The notes below the pieces were generated by a model, which saw nothing but the letters and a program-made list of their open reading frames with translations, had not been told where the DNA came from and did no database searches. From IMG/VR virus record IMGVR_UViG_3300020021_000017, positions 1 through 54,925 of that record: DNA of 54,925 nucleotides. The stretch is one strand, 5' to 3'. Every line of letters begins with the position of its first letter. Positions within the stretch are counted from its first letter, which is position 1. Position numbers and translations under genes: made by a program. This stretch comes from a virus. Positions 22,276 through 29,407 of this stretch are shown here, one piece after another.

Positions 22276-22346
22276 GTAATAATAAGCATTTAATTTAACT
22301 TGCAAATTGCAACTTCTTGTGTAATTATGGAAAAAGGAGGTGTTCT

Positions 22347-22886
22347 TTGAGCGTCATTACGTCAAATCGAAAAATAGTGTTTTCTGGAAGCATTAATGAA
22401 GAATCAACAGCCGAACTGATAGCCGCCCTGCTTTCTATGAATTGCTACACAGATGAAGAAGTAACACTAATCATCAATAGTGGTGGTGGGCATTTAGATG
22501 ATGGTATAGGTATATATGATTGTATCCGCTCCCTTCCATATAAAACTCATGGTATAGTGTTTGGGCAAGCTAGTTCTGCAGCAGTATTGATATTGCAAGC
22601 ATGTACTATGAGAACAATAGGTGAGAATTCTATTATTATGGTACATGCAGGTTCCGTAGGTATCGATGCTAGACATCCTGAGGAAACATTTAAACAAGTA
22701 AAGACTTCCGTAGATATGGTAAGAAGAACAACGAAAATCCTTGCTTTAGCTTGTGGTATTGATGTAAAATTAATGAGTAGAAGAATGAGATTCGGATCTT
22801 CTTATGTTGGACAAAAGGCTGTTGATGCGGGGTTTGTAGACAATGTACTTAAAATAGGAGATTTATACCGTGGAATTAAAGTTTAA
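22347..22886 (+). CDS. ClpP-like serine protease
   Basis: TTG 22347 follows a full AGGAGG (22335-22340) with 6-nt spacing, giving 179 residues; the longer frame from 22317 starts upstream of that site. ClpP-fold features are LIINSGGGHLDDGIGIYD (oxyanion loop and handle), GQASSAAVLI with nucleophile Ser77, and MVHAG with His100. The usual third Asp in the tdrD region is not evident (MSRRMRFG). It lies in the replication operon rather than with the head genes, so it may be a host-directed or regulatory protease, or the displaced prohead protease. Confidence 0.8.
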   Translation: MSVITSNRKIVFSGSINEESTAELIAALLSMNCYTDEEVTLIINSGGGHLDDGIGIYDCIRSLPYKTHGIVFGQASSAAVLILQACTMRTIGENSIIMVHAGSVGIDARHPEETFKQVKTSVDMVRRTTKILALACGIDVKLMSRRMRFGSSYVGQKAVDAGFVDNVLKIGDLYRGIKV

Positions 22887-23283
22887 AAGAATTACAATCG
22901 GATCACGATTACCCGATTATCGACAAGAAGGTAATGGTGGATTGGATCTTACTGTTGCTTCACGATCAATTGGGCTTAACTTTGTAGAATATGGATTCGG
23001 AGTAGCTGTTGAGATCCCAGTGGGTTATGTTGGATTTTTGGTACCAAAAGCGTCCATCTCTGACACAAACCTGTATTTAGCCAATTCGGTTGGAATTATC
23101 GATAGTAACTTTAAGGGAGAATTGAAAGCTAGATTCAAACGAGATGGTGGAAGTCCAAAGTTTCCTTCGATTGGCGACAAGATTGTTCAGTTAGTTGTAT
23201 TGCCTATTCCTCAAATGGAACCTTCGTGGGTTGAAAACCTCACGCATTCTGAGCGTGAAGCGCTAGAAAATAAAGAAGAGTAG
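22870..23283 (+). CDS. dut: dUTPase (deoxyuridine 5'-triphosphate nucleotidohydrolase)
   Basis: This encodes 137 residues from GTG 22870, overlapping the protease gene by 17 nt. Trimeric dUTPase motifs are GGLDLTV (motif 1), VPKASISD (motif 2), VGIIDSNFKGELKA (motif 3, with catalytic Asp) and GDKIVQLVVLPI (motif 4). The Gly-rich motif 5 tail is not recognisable, as in some phage enzymes. It converts dUTP to dUMP, keeping uracil out of DNA and supplying dTMP precursor. Confidence 0.9.
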   Translation: MELKFKRITIGSRLPDYRQEGNGGLDLTVASRSIGLNFVEYGFGVAVEIPVGYVGFLVPKASISDTNLYLANSVGIIDSNFKGELKARFKRDGGSPKFPSIGDKIVQLVVLPIPQMEPSWVENLTHSEREALENKEE

Positions 23284-23284
23284 T

Positions 23285-23836
23285 ATGACAATTCAAGAGA
23301 TACAAGTAAAAGAACGTAAACAAGCAGCGTTGAAAGTTATTTCATTATTGAAATCATTACGTAAACGTAAAGTTGGCAAGAAGTACTATAGAACTCTAGC
23401 TATCCTAGCCAATTCTATAAAGAGTTCTGGTACTTATCATTCTTGGGGCGATGGGTTCCAGTACTTTAATGAAGTTGAGGATGCGGCTTATGAGATCGGT
23501 GAGTTTTGCAAAACCTGGGGACGAATCTTTATAACTCAAACCAAAGAGAAGTTCGGTACTGCTCGGGTATATTGTTACTTTGCATATCCGAGTTTACACG
23601 GACTGATTTGGCCTGGATACTATTGCAAACGACCTAATTACCCACAATGGCTTTGGTCCGCAGATATCTATTATCTTAGTAAGATTTTTGCAGTTATTAG
23701 CCGATTGATTGGATTTAATAAGTACCAGACGTTTATCTACCGCTTGGCTTACAAGCGAGCTTTGGCGAAGTATCCTATGATTCGAAATGAGATTTTAGCA
23801 GGGGCCGATCATGGGGAGCTGCTTAAAGATTTGTAG
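23285..23836 (+). CDS. Hypothetical aromatic-rich protein
   Basis: This encodes 183 residues with many Trp/Tyr (TYHSWGDGFQYFNEVE, CKTWGRIFITQTKEKFGTARVYCYFAYP) and a Lys-rich N-terminus. One residue gap after the dUTPase stop. No family was recognised. The C-terminus AGADHGELLKDL is acidic. Confidence 0.6.
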   Translation: MTIQEIQVKERKQAALKVISLLKSLRKRKVGKKYYRTLAILANSIKSSGTYHSWGDGFQYFNEVEDAAYEIGEFCKTWGRIFITQTKEKFGTARVYCYFAYPSLHGLIWPGYYCKRPNYPQWLWSADIYYLSKIFAVISRLIGFNKYQTFIYRLAYKRALAKYPMIRNEILAGADHGELLKDL

Positions 23837-23857
23837 TGCTAAAATTAGGATCGAACA

Positions 23858-23947
23858 ATGAGAATTGCAGAACGTATAGTACTCTTTATCAGTTATGTAT
23901 GCTGGACTATAGTTATAATACTATTTATATTAAGCTATCTCAAATAA
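23858..23947 (+). CDS. Possible 29-residue single-span microprotein
   Basis: The frame MRIAERIVLFISYVCWTIVIILF... is almost entirely one membrane helix with a short basic N-terminus and AGGATC upstream. Its 3' end overlaps the lysozyme gene on the other strand. It would be the last gene of the plus-strand block. Confidence 0.35.
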   Translation: MRIAERIVLFISYVCWTIVIILFILSYLK

Positions 23948-24361
23948 AGCTTTTTCAGCTAATCTTCGTTTCAATAATCCAGCATTTGCGATACCATTAA
24001 TATGAGACCACTTGACGAACTCTTGGGCAGCAGAGCCAAAAGCTCCGTTGTTTACGTCAGCCAGTAAAGTACTTCGTCCTAAGTTCCCAATGCCAATGTT
24101 AAAAGCTAGGGAAACCAAAGCCGCAAACTGATTATCATTTACATTTGACTTGATAGCGTCATCGACTTGTTGCTCTGCATTTGTTAGGTCCTGAACTAGG
24201 AAAGCTTCTGCCTGATCTTGCGTAATAGAATCCCCATCACATACGCTGTGAGTATGACCATACCCAATAGTCCAAACACCGCCCTGGTCTTGATACGCGT
24301 CTAATCTACACCCTTCAAAGTGCTCAATGAGAGCCATTCCCGCTGAATTAATCTGTCTCAT
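23930..24361 (-). CDS. GH24 endolysin (T4/P22-type lysozyme)
   Basis: This encodes 143 residues without a signal peptide. The catalytic triad spacing is exact for GH24: E16, eight residues, D25, five residues, T31 in HFEGCRLDAYQDQGGVWTIG. QFAALVSLAFNIG is the conserved C-lobe helix and GLLKRRLAEKALF the terminal motif. It cleaves the glycan strands of peptidoglycan and needs a holin to cross the membrane; holin-like genes lie upstream. It starts adjacent to the rhomboid gene stop. Confidence 0.93.
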   Translation of the reverse strand: MRQINSAGMALIEHFEGCRLDAYQDQGGVWTIGYGHTHSVCDGDSITQDQAEAFLVQDLTNAEQQVDDAIKSNVNDNQFAALVSLAFNIGIGNLGRSTLLADVNNGAFGSAAQEFVKWSHINGIANAGLLKRRLAEKALFEIA

Positions 24362-24945
24362 TATTTTTCAACCAAGCAATAAAGTAGCATTGCAGTAACC
24401 ATTCCACCTAAATGAGCAGCAAATGCTGTCCCAGTGGGCATTACAATAGCTGTACAAGTTGCAATGTATTGTGACATAAACAAAAACGCCATGAATAGAA
24501 TACTAAGTACTCTTACTATCTTATTCTCTTTGCAAGAAAGCAGGGCGTAAAATACACAGCCGCTTATAGCCACAGAACTACCGAGTAATTCAGTCCACCC
24601 AAACAGGCTGGGAGTAATCATGAAGAATAGAGAGCCACATACCCCCGTAATAAACCATATTGCAAGGAACTTTAGGGAACCTATTTTACGCTCTAAATAG
24701 ATGCATAAGGGACCGCCAAATACGAAATTTCCAGTTAAGTGTATGAAGCCAGAATGAGCAAACATATGAGTGATCATATGTAGTATACTAAGGACACCAA
24801 TACCATCTTCGTATTTAACTGCTAATTGGTCCATTAAGCCAGGATAAAATAAAGATGTTACGTATGCAATAGCACTAAGAAGGAACATTGAGAAGAACGC
24901 TATCGGGGAGTGTTTTGATGAAGGTCGTGGTTTTTTGCTTAACAT
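24361..24945 (-). CDS. Rhomboid-family intramembrane serine protease
   Basis: This encodes 194 residues, six membrane spans. Family marks are HSGFIHLTGNFVFGGPLCIYLE (HxxxN, H69/N73), GSSVAISG with Ser124 at the GxSx position, and AAHLGGMVTAML with His178. The Ser-His dyad is intact, although GASG is GSSV. Rhomboids cleave transmembrane substrates within the membrane. Its place between holin-like genes and the endolysin suggests control of lysis or envelope proteins; it could instead be a host-acquired gene. Confidence 0.85.
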   Translation of the reverse strand: MLSKKPRPSSKHSPIAFFSMFLLSAIAYVTSLFYPGLMDQLAVKYEDGIGVLSILHMITHMFAHSGFIHLTGNFVFGGPLCIYLERKIGSLKFLAIWFITGVCGSLFFMITPSLFGWTELLGSSVAISGCVFYALLSCKENKIVRVLSILFMAFLFMSQYIATCTAIVMPTGTAFAAHLGGMVTAMLLYCLVEK

Positions 24946-24969
24946 TGATTATAAACCTTTAAGTCGTGG

Positions 24970-25179
24970 TTATGGAGTTATGTTATTATTGTCATTTCTA
25001 GAAATCATTATGTCTTGCGCAGACCTAGCCCCAGAAGCTCCAACACATATAAATGCAATAGAGCTAGCAGCTTCAGTATGACCCATCCACACACAAATAA
25101 GGATGCAAATCATACCGAGAGTAGCTATAAAGAAATGTTCGTAGGTTTTAAATGACATGTTAAGGTTTAATTTTGACAA
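24970..25179 (-). CDS. Holin-like two-span membrane protein
   Basis: This encodes 69 residues with helices at about 13-33 and 38-54, separated by a short polar turn, and a polar C-terminus (RNDNNNITP). The size and layout fit a class II-type holin that would open the membrane for the endolysin two genes downstream. It overlaps the next upstream gene by 20 nt. Assignment is by topology and context. Confidence 0.6.
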   Translation of the reverse strand: MSKLNLNMSFKTYEHFFIATLGMICILICVWMGHTEAASSIAFICVGASGARSAQDIMISRNDNNNITP

Positions 25180-25387
25180 ATATTTCTACTATTGTAGCAA
25201 TAATAGCCAATAAAGACAATAGACTTAATGCGCCTGAAAATTTATAATGTAACTTTTCTAGAATGTCAAGTCTTTTCTCTAGCAATTCCGTGCGTTTCAT
25301 ATGCTCTTTAAGTAAGTTATTGTAAATAGAGAGTTTGTTGTCAATTTTGAGTAATTTGATTGATATACTAGTGTTGTTGGTTTCCAT
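25160..25387 (-). CDS. XhlA-like membrane-associated protein
   Basis: This encodes 75 residues with an N-terminal coiled coil (KLLKIDNKLSIYNNLLKEH...LEKRLDILEK) and one C-terminal membrane helix (about 52-70). This is the layout of XhlA-type holin partners and similar lysis accessories. It is the first gene of the lysis cluster, 10 nt after the preceding structural gene. Confidence 0.55.
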   Translation of the reverse strand: METNNTSISIKLLKIDNKLSIYNNLLKEHMKRTELLEKRLDILEKLHYKFSGALSLLSLLAIIATIVEIFVKIKP

Positions 25388-25397
25388 AAAGCACTAA

Positions 25398-26801
25398 TTA
25401 CTTACCCCTACTTCGTAGTAAATTGGAAAGCGCTAATGCTCTCATGAACTTACCTTTTTTATTCTTATCAACTAACCCACCATCGGCCATTGCATTACTA
25501 AAGTCACCTTTGGAAGTATCTTCCTGCATTCTGTCAGCTTCGTTAGCTGTTCGGCTCTCGGAAGCGTCTGCAATGCCAGTTTGGTATGCAAATTCATCTT
25601 CTGCATCTTCGTGGATATCTTGTTGCATATCTTCAATCATATCACCCATTGGATCTGAAGGCTCAAATACACCTCCACCTTGAGACATTTTCTGATGATG
25701 TGAAAGAGCAGCCATTTTCTTGGTCCCATATTTCTTTCGACCGATAGCCGCCGCTAATGCTGCGGGGTTAGTAACGCCTTTTTGGTGACTGAGATGACTC
25801 TCTAACTTAGCAAATCGTTTACCTGAGCCTAGTTTAGCTTCCCCACCCTTTGACATCATATCCATTTCATATTCTGAATCTATAGAAGGATCATCATGAA
25901 TCATTCCACCGTCTTTAAGGTAGTTATCCTTACAATCGATATCCCCATCTTCTGATTCTAGAGAATCGGATTCAGAAACAAACTCATTCTCGTTGTTTGC
26001 AATCCCGCCTTCAGACATCATTGAGGCTTCCGGCAATCTATGTTGAAGTGCTGGTTTAGCCTTACTAAGAATTTTTGTAGCAATCTTGCTATTTCCGCCA
26101 GCTTTGTGATGTGCAGCAACTTCGTCTAACGCTTTCTGGACCATACCGCCCTGTGCGTATCTTGGCTCAGAACCCATTTCCTCGTTGTAATTTTGGTGCA
26201 GTCCTACCGTATCATCGTCATCGTGCGGATTGGAAAGGTCATTATTCATGGCCTCTACCAACTCATTGTGATACTCCTTATCGGAGTTAACAATACCGCC
26301 GTCAGCGTATTTTACCAGGGGACTCTTTTTTGCATTCGTTCGTTTCATTTCTTCCTCAGACATTCCGTCCTGGTAACCAGGAGCATTAGAGTAATCAGTT
26401 ACTTTGCCGCCCTTTGCATAATTACTTTGAGATTCAAATCTTGTTTTCGTTTGAGAATCCGTTTTGGCCTTATCCGCAGTATTATTTCGGTTAGCTTTAG
26501 CTTGTGCTTGTTCAATAGTCTCAGCACCGCTGTAATCTTCTTTAAGTACTGGAGCAGGTCCACTACCTACTACATCACCAATTTGTCCGCCGATAACACC
26601 GCCAGTAGACATCCCACCCATACACATTGCACAACCTTCAGAATCAGTTATTGAACCGCCATGTGCTTTATGTGCAGCTTTATATGCATGAGCATTTGAC
26701 AGTGCTGCTGCTACTGCTTGATTTTGTGGGTGACCTGATGCAACCATTTCTTTGATATTCTGAGAAATGATTTTATGTGAACTACCTTTTTTGAGAGGCA
26801 T
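25398..26801 (-). CDS. Low-complexity virion-associated protein with repeated GG motifs (DUF6496-like N-terminus)
   Basis: This encodes 467 residues. The N-terminus MPLKKGSSHKIISQNIKEMVASGHPQNQAVAAAL resembles the DUF6496 segment of phage proteins, echoed near residue 340 by HQKGVTNPAALAAAIGRKKYG. About ten short motifs of the form [AS]xGG[MGKEL][VI] (ADGGIV, AQGGMV, SEGGIA, KDGGMI, ADGGLV and others) are spread along a polar acidic chain. Probably a disordered internal or head-associated protein. No enzyme domain. Confidence 0.6.
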   Translation of the reverse strand: MPLKKGSSHKIISQNIKEMVASGHPQNQAVAAALSNAHAYKAAHKAHGGSITDSEGCAMCMGGMSTGGVIGGQIGDVVGSGPAPVLKEDYSGAETIEQAQAKANRNNTADKAKTDSQTKTRFESQSNYAKGGKVTDYSNAPGYQDGMSEEEMKRTNAKKSPLVKYADGGIVNSDKEYHNELVEAMNNDLSNPHDDDDTVGLHQNYNEEMGSEPRYAQGGMVQKALDEVAAHHKAGGNSKIATKILSKAKPALQHRLPEASMMSEGGIANNENEFVSESDSLESEDGDIDCKDNYLKDGGMIHDDPSIDSEYEMDMMSKGGEAKLGSGKRFAKLESHLSHQKGVTNPAALAAAIGRKKYGTKKMAALSHHQKMSQGGGVFEPSDPMGDMIEDMQQDIHEDAEDEFAYQTGIADASESRTANEADRMQEDTSKGDFSNAMADGGLVDKNKKGKFMRALALSNLLRSRGK

Positions 26802-26814
26802 TTGATCTTCCTTG

Positions 26815-27012
26815 TTACATAGAAATTACATGAGTGACAGGATTATATACTATTTTGTATATCTTATTATTTACAACTAAGTTAACTGGCCATTGTCCTT
26901 GGCTTACTTTAGATACTATCGGTGCCCCGCCTGGCAATATGATAGTTCCTGCAATCACTGCTGCTAAAAAATTCTGTATAGCTATAGATACAAGTATTTG
27001 TGCCGGAGTCAT
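26815..27012 (-). CDS. Small hypothetical protein
   Basis: This encodes 65 residues with an N-terminal hydrophobic stretch (QNFLAAVIAGTIILPGG) followed by a beta-rich C-terminus. It lies 13 nt upstream of the repeated-GG protein gene and within the structural operon. Function unknown. Confidence 0.5.
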   Translation of the reverse strand: MTPAQILVSIAIQNFLAAVIAGTIILPGGAPIVSKVSQGQWPVNLVVNNKIYKIVYNPVTHVISM

Positions 27013-27049
27013 GTTGTGTCCTTTGAAGAATACTAATTAATGAAAATAA

Positions 27050-28105
27050 TTAAGCTGGGCACCATTGTCCAAGTATACTGACAAATCGGTATCGCAAAAT
27101 CTGTCCTATTGTTAGTGAAGTGGGAGGCGCAACTAAAAATCCCGATCCATTGCCATTTAAAGTAAAACTTGTAATTACACGCTGTGTAGTAATTGAAAAT
27201 AACTGTCCATCCGGGGGAGCAGCAGGTAAAGTTAGAGTAAATGAAACAACGGTAGTAGCATTTGTCAAAATTATTGCCGGAGGCATAATGGGAACAAGGG
27301 GTGCATTCTGCGTATAAGGAACAGTAAAGTTACCGCCAGCCATGTTGTATGTGATGTACGAAGGCTGCTGACCAGTTGCAATTTCATCAAGAGCGTCTTT
27401 AACAATAGAAGCATTAAGACTAGAATTACCACTACCATATCTTATTTGAGAAGAATCATCAATGAAATTTACGCTTATTGCGCCAGAAAAAGCTGACTGT
27501 GGTACGGTAATTATGGAACTAGCATCCACGTCGAAAGAAACCAAGCCGCTGCTACTTCCACTAATAGTATCTGCTATCTGTGTGGCATCAAGACCAAACA
27601 TTAGCACTTGTCCTTCAACATCAAGTATGGTATTGCCACCAGCAAATGTACCGAAATTAAGAAACATTCCTAATGCTGTTCCCGTTGGAACAGAAATCAT
27701 AGGAGCTGATCCAGAGGCTTGTAAGGTGGTGCTATTCATTTGTATAAAAACAACTGTAGAGCCTACTGTATAAACAGGACTATTGGAATTGGAATTTAAA
27801 GTTAGGAAATTACAAGTATCTGGAAATGCTGTAAATACGCAACCGTCATCTAAATTCACAACATCTTCTTGTAGATTACCAATAAAAGTTACTCCAGTGA
27901 GGTCATAGGTACCTGCGGGGATTTCTGGAGTAGTGAAGGTTGAATCAAAAAATACTTGTCTAGCTCCTTGTAATAAAGAAAGTGCTGCATAGAGCAAAGA
28001 CCAATCTGTGTACGTGTTTAATCCTGCCGTTCCGCCAGGTTGGAATACCAACGAGGAAAACAGTCCAGGTCCCGAACCAGAGGATGATGAGCTAATTCGC
28101 GCCAT
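27050..28105 (-). CDS. Beta-rich virion surface or fibre protein
   Basis: Start 28105 (351 residues, MARISSSSSGSG) overlaps the preceding stop. Ser/Gly/Thr-rich with repeating short beta segments of a right-handed beta-helix character in the middle (VGSTVVFIQMNSTTLQASG...), and a C-terminal PPTSLTIGQILRYRFVSILGQW. The last motif is common at the end of phage tail-fibre-like chains. Likely a receptor-binding or tail appendage component. Confidence 0.6.
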   Translation of the reverse strand: MARISSSSSGSGPGLFSSLVFQPGGTAGLNTYTDWSLLYAALSLLQGARQVFFDSTFTTPEIPAGTYDLTGVTFIGNLQEDVVNLDDGCVFTAFPDTCNFLTLNSNSNSPVYTVGSTVVFIQMNSTTLQASGSAPMISVPTGTALGMFLNFGTFAGGNTILDVEGQVLMFGLDATQIADTISGSSSGLVSFDVDASSIITVPQSAFSGAISVNFIDDSSQIRYGSGNSSLNASIVKDALDEIATGQQPSYITYNMAGGNFTVPYTQNAPLVPIMPPAIILTNATTVVSFTLTLPAAPPDGQLFSITTQRVITSFTLNGNGSGFLVAPPTSLTIGQILRYRFVSILGQWCPA

Positions 28106-28106
28106 A

Positions 28107-29063
28107 TTAATCACCAATCTCTATTGCACAAAGGGTTTGTCCGGCATTATCGCTGATCGCCCAAATCTCTTGCGTAGCAATAAGGTCCATTTGCAGGGAG
28201 TCTCCGTTAACCAGCGGGTACCCTGTAGTAGTAGTTACCGATGAATCATTACCTATGTATACAGTACTGCCCGAAATAGTAAGGGCTTTGAGGCCTAATG
28301 AACTTCGACCTGAAAGAGGACTAGAAGTAATTTGTACTGCAGTAGTGTCTACAGCATATTGAGAAGTTTGAAAGGTATTTAATCCATTCAAATTTACATC
28401 GTTTCCACCTGGAGAAGCAGAAGTATCGACTAAAAGAGCACCTGCAGTATTAGCTTGGACGTTAACGAAGGTTGTAACTGGAAACTGTCCGTTAGGGGCC
28501 TCGGCATTCAAAACTGCCTTGACCACATCCACGCCCTGCCCAGCAATAACGTTTGATTCTACGTTAGTTTGATAGGTAGACCTGGTAACTGCATACTTAA
28601 AGATCTTGATATTCAGAGTGGTAGTTGTAACAGGACCGTTGGTGTAAACTAACCTAAAAAACTGTGCTCTCGGAGCAATAGATAAGTAAACCCCTTGGTT
28701 AGCAATAACAGAAAAAGCTAGGGGGAAATTCCAAGTGGTTCCGTCGATAGAAAACTGAAAACTAGCTCCATTAATAGCAGAATCTTGATCTGATAAAATG
28801 GATACGTCTAAATCAGTAAATGTACTTACATCTTCCGCAGTTCCGGTAAATACTGCATTTGGGCTTAATTGAACAACAGTCGAATTGTTAGTAGAAGCAG
28901 TAGGAGTTATAGTTGCCGTATTAATAGGAATGGCTTGTGCTGTCCCAGTGTTAGTAACAGTAACCGCTTGATTAGCTGGAAAATTACCAACAGTAACTGA
29001 ACCCGGTATTGTAACCGCACCTGTAATCGTGGTAGTAGAGGCTGGATATGAAATTGAAGGCAT
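28107..29063 (-). CDS. Hypothetical virion protein, beta-rich
   Basis: This encodes 318 residues. N-terminal repeats of valine/threonine strands (ITGAVTIPGSVTVGNFP), then IQ-type segments SFQFSIDGTTWNFPLAF and a C-terminus ending GQTLCAIEIGD. The style is a carbohydrate-binding or baseplate-like beta-sandwich found in phage tail genes. One of five consecutive genes of this type. Confidence 0.55.
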   Translation of the reverse strand: MPSISYPASTTTITGAVTIPGSVTVGNFPANQAVTVTNTGTAQAIPINTATITPTASTNNSTVVQLSPNAVFTGTAEDVSTFTDLDVSILSDQDSAINGASFQFSIDGTTWNFPLAFSVIANQGVYLSIAPRAQFFRLVYTNGPVTTTTLNIKIFKYAVTRSTYQTNVESNVIAGQGVDVVKAVLNAEAPNGQFPVTTFVNVQANTAGALLVDTSASPGGNDVNLNGLNTFQTSQYAVDTTAVQITSSPLSGRSSLGLKALTISGSTVYIGNDSSVTTTTGYPLVNGDSLQMDLIATQEIWAISDNAGQTLCAIEIGD

Positions 29064-29065
29064 GA

Positions 29066-29407
29066 TTATAAACCCTTGTTATAAGTATCTATGTTAAGAG
29101 TTCCGGCACCAGAGGTAGCGGTATAAGTAATTCTTAAATATTGAACAGATGTTTGTGTAACATCAAAAATATATGTATTCCCGCCAGACGTTACAGCTAA
29201 AGTAGCGGGGGATACTGGTGCTCCTAAAGTAGTGAAATCAATACCGTCAACGCTACCTTGAAGGGACAGAGTGCCGACCGCAGTAGACCCCGCTGACACG
29301 ACGCAAGATGCACTAGCTCCATACATATATTGCAATTGCCATATAGATGAAGTTAGGTTACCAGCCATATTGCCATTGACTAAAATTATTGAGGGATATG
29401 TTCTCAT
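29066..29407 (-). CDS. Small virion beta-sandwich protein
   Basis: This encodes 113 residues with alternating strands (SCVVSAGSTAVGTLSLQGSV, VQYLRITYTATSGAGTLNI). The pattern WQLQYMYGAS...GTLSLQGS..GIDF matches the protein at 31547-31918 and probably forms a homologous module. It directly abuts the large fibre gene. Confidence 0.55.
   Translation of the reverse strand: MRTYPSIILVNGNMAGNLTSSIWQLQYMYGASASCVVSAGSTAVGTLSLQGSVDGIDFTTLGAPVSPATLAVTSGGNTYIFDVTQTSVQYLRITYTATSGAGTLNIDTYNKGL

Noticed and set aside
25423-26654. Plus-strand frames inside the structural operon (for example 25423-25683, 26193-26654)
   Set aside because: Antisense to a convincing structural gene, low-complexity composition, no start signals.
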